From assembly GCA_034114085.1 (NCBI GenBank), contig JAXEWB010000058.1, forward strand, positions 1 to 64,000: a DNA stretch of 64,000 nt. Reading direction: 5' to 3'. This stretch comes from Spiro-02 sp034114085 (GTDB lineage: Bacteria; Spirochaetota; Spirochaetia; Sphaerochaetales; Sphaerochaetaceae). A program made the position numbers and the translations under genes. Position 1 is the stretch's first letter, and each line of letters opens with the position of its first letter. The notes below the pieces were generated by a model. The model ran no database searches and was not told the origin of the DNA. It was given only the letters and a program-made list of their open reading frames with translations. Shown one piece after another: positions 52,277 through 60,320 of the stretch.

Positions 52277-53114
52277 ACTTGAACGTGCCGACGCTATTCT
52301 GATTGGCGCGGGGTCCGGACTTTCTTCCGCAGCGGGGCTGACCTATTCCGGTGAACGTTTCGATGCATACTTCACTGATTTTCGGGATCGGTATGGCATA
52401 CATGATATGTATTCCGGTGGATTCTACCCATACCGTTCGTTGGAGGAATACTGGGCTTGGTGGAGTCGTCATATCTTTGTAAACCGCTACATGGATACCC
52501 CGAAGCCCGTATACCGACGACTGTTGGAACTTGTGGAGGAAAAGGATTATTTCGTGCTTACCACCAATGTCGACCACTGCTTCCAGAAGGCGGGCTTTGA
52601 CAAGCGCCGTCTCTTCTATACACAGGGTGACTACGGTTTGTGGCAATGCTCAAAAGCCTGCCATGACAAGACGTACGACAACGAAGCCGCTGTACGGAAA
52701 ATGGTTGAATCACAGGAGGGCATGCGGATTCCTTCATCTTTGATTCCCTATTGCCCGGTATGCGGCAAACCCATGGCGATGAACCTGCGTGTGGACGATA
52801 CGTTTGTAGAGGACGCGGGATGGCATGAGGCGGCGACACGCTATGCCCGGTTCCTGAACGAACGGAACAATGCCCGCGTTTTGTTTCTGGAACTAGGCGT
52901 TGGAGGGAATACGCCATCGATCATCAAGTTTCCCTTCTGGAGCATGGCTCGCCGGTGGCCGGACTCCGTATATGCCTGCGTCAATCAGGGGGAAGCCTAT
53001 GCTCCTGACGACATCGCCGCAAAATCCATATGCATCGATGGAGACATCTGTGCCGTTCTTGCGGAACTATCGTCATCCCGCGAAGCTCGCCATACTTCAT
53101 TGAATCATTCCTGA
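52206..53114 (+). CDS. Class M sirtuin (SirTM), protein ADP-ribosyltransferase
   Basis: 302 residues overlapping the macrodomain gene by 71 bases. NAD site GAGSGLSSAAGLTYSGERFD; SirTM block YGIHDMYSGGFYPYRSLEEY WAWWSRH; TTNVDHCF; Gln in YTQGDYGLW where deacetylase sirtuins have the catalytic His; zinc Cys pairs CSKAC and CPVC. SirTMs ADP-ribosylate lipoylated GcvH-L carriers in the known operons. Here no lipoate ligase or GcvH-like gene is adjacent, so the target may be encoded elsewhere or differ. An alternative ATG at 52227 exists. Confidence 0.9.
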   Translation: MFLQKRTMRSIDGSLRRIELLSIELERADAILIGAGSGLSSAAGLTYSGERFDAYFTDFRDRYGIHDMYSGGFYPYRSLEEYWAWWSRHIFVNRYMDTPKPVYRRLLELVEEKDYFVLTTNVDHCFQKAGFDKRRLFYTQGDYGLWQCSKACHDKTYDNEAAVRKMVESQEGMRIPSSLIPYCPVCGKPMAMNLRVDDTFVEDAGWHEAATRYARFLNERNNARVLFLELGVGGNTPSIIKFPFWSMARRWPDSVYACVNQGEAYAPDDIAAKSICIDGDICAVLAELSSSREARHTSLNHS

Positions 53115-53157
53115 TGATGAATTCGTCCAGCCGTTTCCTGTGTGCATGGCAAGTGTA

Positions 53158-53859
53158 TCATTTCGCCAGGCCGTAGCTTATGTCGATTCTCCGGCAGATT
53201 TCTTCAATCGGTACGGAACCATCCAGACATATCGTGTACCAGTGGTTTTTGTTCATATGGTAGCCGGGGAAAAATCGCTTGAGGTCTATTATGGTCGCCG
53301 CGTCGTTGACGGGCATGCGCAAGTCGAGGATGTCGACGGTTTCATCGGAGTTACAGCCAAGTTTCCGTTTAGGCACCGCCAACAGGGCGGCATACCACTT
53401 GCTTGTGTCTTTCCTCCGGAAAATCGCATTGTCCGGGAATCGCTTCCACAAAAATTCCAGCGTATCCTGATATGTTTCCCGGACATACTGGATGATGTCC
53501 TTCGCCTCCTCGCTAGCGAAACAGTCCGGCTCGAAGCATTGTTCCGCGATGGCGCGCAGGATAGTTTCGTATTCTTCCTTTACTCGCCCCACGAACGCGC
53601 CGGTAGTCCCCTGTATGCGGTGTAGTATGTATTCATCCTCAGAGTCGAATTCCCGTAGCACGGTGCTGACTTCTCCAGTTTCCGCAATGGAGACCGTCAT
53701 GGTGAATTGCCCGTCCATGATGTCCGTGGAATATACATACCGGTCATCTTGCCGAGTAAAACCGAAAGGAGACAGTTTTTGCGGGTTGAGTTTTTTTCTT
53801 TGAAATACAGGATGTACTGAAACTTCCGCCGCGCCGTGCGGCTTGCCCTGTTCTTTCAT
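53158..53859 (-). CDS. MmcQ/YjbR-like protein with N-terminal extension
   Basis: 233 residues. The C-terminal ~110 (YVRETYQDTLEFLWKRFPDN, FRRKDTSKWYAALLAVPKRK, PGYHMNKNHWYTICLDGSVP then ICRRIDISYGLAK) match the YjbR/CyaY-like DNA-binding fold. The N-terminal ~110 (FGFTRQDDRYVYSTDIMDGQ FTMTV) are the extended version seen in Firmicutes-type MmcQ proteins. Role unknown; a DNA-binding protein is assumed. AAAGGAGCG precedes the ATG. Confidence 0.8.
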   Translation of the reverse strand: MKEQGKPHGAAEVSVHPVFQRKKLNPQKLSPFGFTRQDDRYVYSTDIMDGQFTMTVSIAETGEVSTVLREFDSEDEYILHRIQGTTGAFVGRVKEEYETILRAIAEQCFEPDCFASEEAKDIIQYVRETYQDTLEFLWKRFPDNAIFRRKDTSKWYAALLAVPKRKLGCNSDETVDILDLRMPVNDAATIIDLKRFFPGYHMNKNHWYTICLDGSVPIEEICRRIDISYGLAK

Positions 53860-54195
53860 CGGAATCTACGCTCCTTTTGGCGATTCCCTGTATTCCGACG
53901 GTGCGAAAGCCCGTCGTGGAAAAATTTTCCACACAAACGATTATGTATGCCGTCCCATAGAAAAGTCAATGAAACGGCGGCCAAGTCTGTGAACCGTACA
54001 TCTGTAAAGTCCAAATTCCAAGACCGCCATACACCCGATAGTACGGCTATGAAAAGGTATTCCTATCCCTCCCCGGTTGACCGGTTCGAGATATGTTCTT
54101 GAGAGATCTATTGGCATTGATTCAATAGCATAATATTGACTTGGGACGATATATCCACTACATATATATATCATATATAGGCAGAGGTGATGGAT
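53860..54195. other. Divergent gap with palindrome
   Basis: 336 bases between the divergent YjbR-like and MarR genes. A perfect palindrome GTGGAAAA-A-TTTTCCAC (53916-53932) lies 57 bases before the YjbR-like start and could be its operator. Near the MarR gene the sequence is AT-rich with TTGACT and repeated TATATA (54130-54180), a likely promoter, but the -35/-10 spacing is not clear. Confidence 0.5.
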
Positions 54196-54621
54196 ATGGC
54201 GGCGCGAAATCCCTGCGGGGTACTCATCAAACAGCTCCACGACACGCTGGAGCAGGATTCCAACAATGCACTTCGCAGCCAGGGGTTGACGATGGCACAG
54301 GTCATGGCCTTGATGCACCTGCATGAGCTTGGCGACCGCGACGTTCCCTTGAAGGAATTGGAAAAGCTCCTCCATGTCGCTCAGTCAACAACGGCGGGAA
54401 TCGTTGTCAGGCTGGAGCGGAAGGGGCTGGTCATGCGCCGTGAAAGTACCGAAGACAAACGAATTAAGATCATCAGGATCACGGAAGCGGGTCAACGATG
54501 TTGCCAGACGGCGGAAGCCCGTATGAAGGATGCGGAAAACAGACTGCTTTCCGGCCTGACTTCGGCTGAGCGGGAGATATTCAACGTCTTGCTGCAAAAA
54601 GTCAGCGACAATATGAAATAA
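54196..54621 (+). CDS. MarR-family transcription regulator
   Basis: 141 residues from ATG 54196 (GCAGAGG at proper distance; two earlier in-frame starts are too close to it). Winged helix: LTMAQVMALMHLHELGDRDV, LKELEKLLHVAQSTTAGIVV, then RLERKGLVMRRESTEDKRIK (the DxR wing motif). It lies 89 bases before a MATE exporter with a palindrome between them, so it probably represses that exporter. Confidence 0.88.
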   Translation: MAARNPCGVLIKQLHDTLEQDSNNALRSQGLTMAQVMALMHLHELGDRDVPLKELEKLLHVAQSTTAGIVVRLERKGLVMRRESTEDKRIKIIRITEAGQRCCQTAEARMKDAENRLLSGLTSAEREIFNVLLQKVSDNMK

Positions 54622-54658
54622 GGCACATGTGATGAAAGAGAAGGAATATATTGTATGG

Positions 54659-54682
54659 ATATTGATAGTATGCTATCAATAT
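54659..54682. promoter_or_regulatory. Palindromic operator between marR-type and MATE genes
   Basis: ATATTGATAG (54659-54668) and CTATCAATAT (54673-54682) around TATG: a perfect 10-bp inverted repeat, the size MarR dimers bind. It lies 29 bases before the MATE start. Confidence 0.75.
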
Positions 54683-54710
54683 GATGCTATCGGATATTGG
54701 AGGAAAAACG

Positions 54711-56057
54711 ATGCGTGACGTACAATCGCTGGAAGTGTTCAGTTCCATGCCCGTCCCGAAGGCTGTGCTCAAGAATGCGATCCCCGCCATGGCGGCTATG
54801 CTCATGGTGCTGATATACAATCTTGCCGATACATTCTTCATCGGTCAGACTCACGACGCCATGCAGGTCGCCGCCGTATCGCTTGCCACTCCCGTGTTCC
54901 TGATCTTCATGGCTGTCGGAACGGTATTCGGCATCGGGGGAACTTCGGTGATTTCACGCGCCATGGGAGAGGGCCGAAAGGAATATGCCCAAAAAGTCTG
55001 TTCCTTCTGCATGTGGAGCTGCGTGCTTATCGGCAGTGTCATGTCGGTGCTATTCTGGTTGTTCATGGATCGGCTTCTCGCTGTAATCGGCGCAAGCCCG
55101 AATACATGGGAACTGGCGAAATGCTATTTGAATATTGTTTGCCTCAGCGGTCCATTCGTGTTGATCGGCAACTGCTATTCCAACATCTTGCGTGCTGAAG
55201 GGCAATCCTCGAAAGCCATGATGGGAATGCTGGTCGGCAATCTTCTCAATCTCGTCCTGGATCCAATGATGATTCTTGGCTTTGGATGGAACATCGCTGG
55301 TGCGGCAATCGCGACGGTGATAGGAAACGTTGTCGGCGCAGGCTACTATATCTTGTACTTTCTGCGTGGCAAGTCACTGTTAAGCGTCCGTATGAAGGAC
55401 TTCGCCGTCCGGGGCAAAGTCTGTAGCGGAGTTCTTGCGATCGGTATCCCCGCCTCGTTGGGGTCGTTGTTGATGAGTGTCTCCCAGATTATCGTGAATG
55501 GCCGGATGTCCGGATATGGGGACATGGCGCTTGCGGGGATCGGGGTGGCCATGAAGGTAACTATGATAACCGGTATGGTCTGCATTGGCCTGGGGCAAGG
55601 GGTGCAGCCATTGCTTGGCTATTGCGTCGGAGCGAAAAACTGGGAACGTTATAGAAAAATCCTTCGTTTCTCACTGTGCTTTGCGCTCATATTGAGCATT
55701 GTGCTGACTTTGGTGTGTTATTTGTTCACCGATCAGATAGTCCATGCGTTCCTGGCGGAAGGAAGTGCGTTCATCTATGCCGTTCGCTTCGTGCGTATCC
55801 TGCTGACCACAAGTTGTCTCTTCGGAGTATTCTATGTTTTGACCAACGCCTTGCAGTCCATGGGCGCGGCGGTCTCGTCGCTGGTGCTCAATTTGAGCCG
55901 CCAGGGGTTGATCTATATCCCGGCGCTGTTCATTTTCCAGAATTTCCTTGGGGCCGATGGTCTTGTGTGGGCGCAGCCTGTGGCGGATATCCTATCCACC
56001 CTGCTCGCCGCAATTCTCTGCTGTGCCGTCACGGCAAAAATAACGCGGACGGCATGA
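54711..56057 (+). CDS. MATE-family multidrug exporter
   Basis: 448 residues, twelve membrane helices in two halves. Starts at ATG 54711 with GGAGGAAAAACG. Typical MATE segments: NAIPAMAAMLMVLIYNLADT then FFIGQTHD in helix 1, RAMGEGRKEYAQKV after helix 3, and the repeated second half (IGIPASLGSLLMSVSQIIVN; LGQGVQPLLGYCVGAKNWER). Exports cationic or drug-like compounds with Na+ or H+. Likely controlled by the MarR protein upstream. Confidence 0.92.
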   Translation: MRDVQSLEVFSSMPVPKAVLKNAIPAMAAMLMVLIYNLADTFFIGQTHDAMQVAAVSLATPVFLIFMAVGTVFGIGGTSVISRAMGEGRKEYAQKVCSFCMWSCVLIGSVMSVLFWLFMDRLLAVIGASPNTWELAKCYLNIVCLSGPFVLIGNCYSNILRAEGQSSKAMMGMLVGNLLNLVLDPMMILGFGWNIAGAAIATVIGNVVGAGYYILYFLRGKSLLSVRMKDFAVRGKVCSGVLAIGIPASLGSLLMSVSQIIVNGRMSGYGDMALAGIGVAMKVTMITGMVCIGLGQGVQPLLGYCVGAKNWERYRKILRFSLCFALILSIVLTLVCYLFTDQIVHAFLAEGSAFIYAVRFVRILLTTSCLFGVFYVLTNALQSMGAAVSSLVLNLSRQGLIYIPALFIFQNFLGADGLVWAQPVADILSTLLAAILCCAVTAKITRTA

Positions 56058-56179
56058 TAGGCCGATACCGGGTTGGATGCAAAAGACAAATAAGAGAGGG
56101 AGAGGCGCCGGACGAATCTTCCGCTCATGTAGAATGTACGAATTGATTAAATGATATATAATATGCCGAATACGGTATG

Positions 56180-57124
56180 TTATATTGTAAAATTATCCAA
56201 CAACTGACTATTGCACAAGATTTCAATTTCCATCAAAGAGGGGATAGAAGCTTGTGCGCCCCCTTTGTGCTGGAGTGAGACCGCCGCTGCCGCTTGGGAA
56301 AAATATACGGCGTCCTGCACATCGTCTCCCCGGCCTATGGCGAAGGCGAACGCGGCGTTGAAGATATCTCCTGCGTCCAGTGCGTCCACTACCTTGATAT
56401 CCCGATAGGCGCTGTAGTATTGTCCGCCTTCCTTGTCGAAATAGTACAGTCCGTCCGCACCACAGGTAATGACGACATGCTGGACCCCTTTTTTCAAAAA
56501 CCAAGCCGCCGCTCGTTTCGCGCTTGTCGTGTCGCGGACTTCAACTCCCGTCAATACCTTCGTCTCTTCCTGGTTCGGGGTGATATAGTCGAGCATGTCA
56601 TAGATGACCGATGGATATTGGATGTGCACGCCAGGGTCGAAGAAAATCGTCTTGCCAGCTTTCCTCGCCAGTTCCTTCGCGAGAATCGCCGTCTGCGCAG
56701 GAATGTCCCCTTGTAGCAGCAGGTAGTCGCATTGCCGGAGCGTATCCGCATGGAGGCTGAGGTAGGCGTTGTCTAGTTTGCTGTTCGCTCCCGAATACAG
56801 AAGCTCAGTCTTCCGTCCCGAAGCGTCGATATTCAGCAACGCCATGCCGGTCGAGCATTTTGCCTCCGTCTTGATATCCGATGTCTGGACTCCAAGCTTT
56901 TGCAGTGCGTCCTTGTATGCTTTTCCGAAGCTGTCAGAACCGACTTTACCGATAAAACTGACTTTCGCACCGAATTTCGCCAATGCTACAGCGATGTTCC
57001 CTCCCTGACCTCCGAACGATGCCCGGAGGTCCTCGACCTGTGTGTGGTCGCCGGGTTGGGGAAGGCTTCCGCATGTCGTGGTCAAACTGTAGTAGAGGCT
57101 TCCAATGACACAATACGTATTCAT
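56180..57124 (-). CDS. PfkB-family carbohydrate kinase (ribokinase-like)
   Basis: 314 residues. PfkB signature 1 in FGGQGGNIAVALAKFGAKVSF, and signature 2 in VVDALDAGDIFNAAFAFAIG with the catalytic Asp of DAGD (Asp replaces the more common Gly/Ala just before AGD). PNQEETKVLTG is the NxxE motif. Substrate could be ribose, another sugar or a nucleoside; no sugar-use genes are adjacent. ATG at 57124 is chosen over a GTG at 57130; the ribosome site is weak. Confidence 0.85.
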   Translation of the reverse strand: MNTYCVIGSLYYSLTTTCGSLPQPGDHTQVEDLRASFGGQGGNIAVALAKFGAKVSFIGKVGSDSFGKAYKDALQKLGVQTSDIKTEAKCSTGMALLNIDASGRKTELLYSGANSKLDNAYLSLHADTLRQCDYLLLQGDIPAQTAILAKELARKAGKTIFFDPGVHIQYPSVIYDMLDYITPNQEETKVLTGVEVRDTTSAKRAAAWFLKKGVQHVVITCGADGLYYFDKEGGQYYSAYRDIKVVDALDAGDIFNAAFAFAIGRGDDVQDAVYFSQAAAAVSLQHKGGAQASIPSLMEIEILCNSQLLDNFTI

Positions 57125-57230
57125 GCCCACGATTCAACATGAATGATACTTCTTTGTAAACCCCTTTTCAGCCTTTCATGGGCGATGTAGCCATTTATTT
57201 GTATATTGGACATGTGAGGAGAGCAAGGGC

Positions 57231-58271
57231 ATGAAAAAAATTAAAGTCGCATTCTATGATACCAAGGCCTATGATCGCCTTTGGTTTGACAGGATCAAGG
57301 AGCATCATGGTCTGGACATCACATATTTTGAACACAAACTGAACAAGAATACCGCTGCGACGGCCAAGGGCTACGATGTCGTGGTCGCGTTCGTCAATGA
57401 TACAGTCGATGGCGAAGTCGTCGATACGCTGGTCCGCGATGGCGTCAAGCTTCTGGCGATGCGTTGCGCCGGCTACAACAACATAGACTTCAAGCAGGCG
57501 TTTGGCCAACTCCATATTGTGCGGGTTCCCGCGTATTCACCCTATGCGGTGGCGGAGCATGCGATGGCGTTGTTGCTGACGCTGGTCCGCCGTATCCAGC
57601 ATGCGTATGTGCGGACGCGCGAGTTCAATTTCAGTCTTAATGGATTGACCGGCTTCGACCTGCACGGCAAGACCGTGGGAGTGATCGGTACGGGGAAGAT
57701 CGGACGAGTTTTCATCGATATCTGCAAGGGCTTCGGCATGAATGTAGTTGCCTATGATCCATATCCGGCCAAGGATCTCGGCGTCGAATATCTCAGCGTC
57801 GAGGCGTTGTGCGAGCGTAGTGACATCATATCGCTGCATTGTCCGCTGACCCCGGAGACCAGGCATATCATCAATGCGAAAACATTGGCCCTGATGAAAC
57901 CGAACGTGTATATCATCAACACTTCCCGTGGTGCGCTGGTAGACAGTGAGGCTCTGCTTGAAGCGATCAAGGCGAAGAAAGTCGGTGGCGCCGGACTGGA
58001 CGTCTATGAAGAAGAGGCCGACTTATTCTATGAGGATCAGTCGGCGTCAATTATCCAGGATGATGTACTGGCCCTGCTGATCGCCATGCCGAATGTGATC
58101 GTTACTAGCCACCAGGCGTTCCTGACCGACGAAGCGTTGCGCAATATCGCGGATACGACGGCCGAGAACATCAGGCAGTTTTTCGCGGGCGAGGTGATGC
58201 CCAACGAAATCTGTTATCAATGTCTGGAGAGCGGGACTTGTCCCAAAGATCATAAGAAACGTTGTTTTTGA
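57231..58271 (+). CDS. ldhA: D-lactate dehydrogenase (2-hydroxyacid dehydrogenase family)
   Basis: 346 residues. Substrate-side MRCAGYNNID; NAD motif GVIGTGKIGRVF; catalytic Arg in NTSRGALVD, Glu in LDVYEEE and His in TSHQAFLT. The 'YSPYAVAEHAMALLLTLVRR' block and SEAL-LEAIKAKKVGGAGLDVYEEE are those of LdhA-type fermentative enzymes, reducing pyruvate to D-lactate. The C-terminus is extended by a Cys-rich tail (CYQCLESGTCPKDHKKRCF), which is unusual. GAGGAGAG precedes the ATG. Confidence 0.9.
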   Translation: MKKIKVAFYDTKAYDRLWFDRIKEHHGLDITYFEHKLNKNTAATAKGYDVVVAFVNDTVDGEVVDTLVRDGVKLLAMRCAGYNNIDFKQAFGQLHIVRVPAYSPYAVAEHAMALLLTLVRRIQHAYVRTREFNFSLNGLTGFDLHGKTVGVIGTGKIGRVFIDICKGFGMNVVAYDPYPAKDLGVEYLSVEALCERSDIISLHCPLTPETRHIINAKTLALMKPNVYIINTSRGALVDSEALLEAIKAKKVGGAGLDVYEEEADLFYEDQSASIIQDDVLALLIAMPNVIVTSHQAFLTDEALRNIADTTAENIRQFFAGEVMPNEICYQCLESGTCPKDHKKRCF

Positions 58272-58790
58272 CCTGCTGGCCCAAGAGCTTCCCGTATGTT
58301 TCCGTTTAAGTAAGCAGTCCTTATTTACTGTCGGACTTGGGGGGGCGCAGGTTGTGCCGTAGCGGCGCATCAAGAAACGGGTGTCAACAAATGATATATA
58401 TAATTATATACAGGACAGTATGATAATATGTTGGTAATGATTCCTTACCAACATATGTTTGATGCTGATGATGAAAAACCAACTAGGGGATTCCCTAAGT
58501 CTGATACAGCTACTTGACATCCGGATGCCCAAAAGAGGCCGAAGGGATTTGTAGCGTCTACCGAAACAGCGTAACACCGGAATCATCGGCAAGGAGGGGA
58601 TATCCGCCGGTGAATCCTCCTGGAATTCAAAACAGCCGACCTGGACCCGTTCGCCGTTTTCCCCCATGTGCTTTTGAAAAACGTCGTCCGGAGGCGTCGC
58701 CGGCACGAGTGAAGAGACCCTTCCCCGCGGGAGACGTATGCGAACGGCAAGCGGCGAGGGAAGGTCTCGCCGCCTGTTGTTGTTCCAGAC
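58272..58790. other. Gene-free convergent gap
   Basis: About 520 bases between convergent ldhA and mscL. It contains the long inverted repeat at 58426-58456 and an imperfect pairing of GAGACCCTTCCC (~58711) with GGGAAGGTCTC (~58758), which could end mscL transcription. No coding frame is convincing. Confidence 0.5.
58426..58456. repeat. Perfect 12-bp inverted repeat
   Basis: ATATGTTGGTAA (58426-58437) and TTACCAACATAT (58445-58456) with a 7-base loop. No T run follows on either strand, so a terminator is doubtful; an operator or small-RNA stem are alternatives. Confidence 0.7.
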
Positions 58791-59222
58791 CTACCGCTTT
58801 TCTTTTTTGAGCAGATCTCTGATTTCGGTGAGCAATACTACGTCTGCGGGAGGAGCTGGAGGTGCGGCAGGAGCTGCGGGTGCCGGAGCCTCTTCCTTCT
58901 TCCTGCGCAGCCTGTTGATGCCCCTGACCATAAGAAACACGACGAAGGCGATCAACAGGAAGTTGATGCACTTCTGGATGAATGCGCCGTAGTTGAGCGT
59001 TACGGCGGCTACATCCCCGACAGCCGGTGTGATTACCCATTTTAGTTCGGAAAAATTTATCCCGCCGATGATCAGGCCGATAATAGGCATGAGCAGGTCG
59101 TTGACCATGGACTGTACGATCGCGGTGAACGCGCTGCCCACGATGATGCCGACGGCCATGTCCATGACACTGCCACGTGAGATAAATTCCTTGAATTCTC
59201 CCAAGAACTTGCCTTTAGCCAT
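58791..59222 (-). CDS. mscL: Large-conductance mechanosensitive channel MscL
   Basis: 143 residues. N-terminal MAKGKFLGEFKEFISRGSVM, the pore helix DMAVGIIVGSAFTAIVQSMV, second helix CINFLLIAFVVFLMVRGINR, and a cytosolic bundle after an Ala/Pro-rich linker (APAPAAPAAPPAPPADVV). Opens under membrane tension on osmotic downshock. GGAGGTAACAAAACA precedes the ATG. Confidence 0.96.
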   Translation of the reverse strand: MAKGKFLGEFKEFISRGSVMDMAVGIIVGSAFTAIVQSMVNDLLMPIIGLIIGGINFSELKWVITPAVGDVAAVTLNYGAFIQKCINFLLIAFVVFLMVRGINRLRRKKEEAPAPAAPAAPPAPPADVVLLTEIRDLLKKEKR

Positions 59223-59342
59223 TGTTTTGTTACCTCCGTATGGTGTTTACTCAAATATAGCAGTGTCGGTACGCTTTTGTAAGGTCTGGATAGCAATAAT
59301 TTCAGCAAAGATAGCACTGAAGGCGGGGAACTGGAGTTTTGG

Positions 59343-60146
59343 ATGAAACAGAATGTAGCTAAACAATGGAACGCCGGGCTGTATCAGGCGCAATGTGGTT
59401 TCGTATACCAGTATGGAGAGGACGTGTTGTCCCTCTTGCCGACGGAACTTGCGGGAAAGAAAGTTCTGGATCTCGGATGCGGTAGCGGCGTTCTGACCCA
59501 TCGCCTGAAAGGACTTGGAGCAGATGTCATTGGTGTGGACTCATCATCCCGGATGCTGGCGCTTGCGTCCGAGCAATATCCTGACTTGGATGTTCAGTGC
59601 ATGGACGCTCTGGACCTTGACTATCACGATGAGTTCGACGTTGTTTTTTCCAACGCGGTATTCCATTGGATTTCCAATCAGGACCGGCTGTTGGCGAATG
59701 TCGCCGCGGCGTTGAAGCCGGGTGGGACGCTCGCCTGTGAATTCGGCGGGGTAGGCTGCGGGGCTTCCGTACATGAATCATTGGCACGTGCGTTCGGCCG
59801 CAGGGGGCTCGCCTATCGGATGCCGTTCTATTTTCCGTCAATCGGCGAATATGCCCCGCGTCTGGAATCCCATGGGTTGCTCGTCCGGTATGCGGTCCTG
59901 TTCGACAGACCCACCAGGATGGCGGGCGTCTGTGGGCTGGAAGACTGGATTCATATGTTCGTCACCCAGCCGTTCGACGGTCTGGACTTGTCCATGGCTC
60001 AGGATATCATCGCGGAAGCGGCGGACGAACTCCGTCCAGTTCTATACAATGGGGCGGACTGGACCATCGACTATGTGCGGATACGGTTCAAGGCGGAAAA
60101 ACAAGTTTTCAAAACAGTTCGCCAGCCCCCTGTGCGGACACTGTGA
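59343..60146 (+). CDS. Class I SAM-dependent methyltransferase
   Basis: 267 residues. SAM motif I VLDLGCGSGVLTHRL (~40-55), acidic motif GVDSSSRML, motif DVVFSNAVFHWI and LKPGGTLACEFGG. The plan resembles trans-aconitate-methyltransferase/UbiE-like small-molecule enzymes. The substrate is unknown and neighbours do not help. Confidence 0.82.
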   Translation: MKQNVAKQWNAGLYQAQCGFVYQYGEDVLSLLPTELAGKKVLDLGCGSGVLTHRLKGLGADVIGVDSSSRMLALASEQYPDLDVQCMDALDLDYHDEFDVVFSNAVFHWISNQDRLLANVAAALKPGGTLACEFGGVGCGASVHESLARAFGRRGLAYRMPFYFPSIGEYAPRLESHGLLVRYAVLFDRPTRMAGVCGLEDWIHMFVTQPFDGLDLSMAQDIIAEAADELRPVLYNGADWTIDYVRIRFKAEKQVFKTVRQPPVRTL

Positions 60147-60320
60147 TATCCCTTGGTACAGGCTTTGCGAATCCTATGGGTATTGCTCCCCGCCAAAGGG
60201 ATGCTCGCCATACCCGCACACCTCCGAGGGGCGATAGGCCAATTCGGAGGGCGCCGGGTATACGGCAGGCAAATGCCGACGGCGGATTTCATCATCAGGC
60301 GTCAACCGATTCCGATGGAA

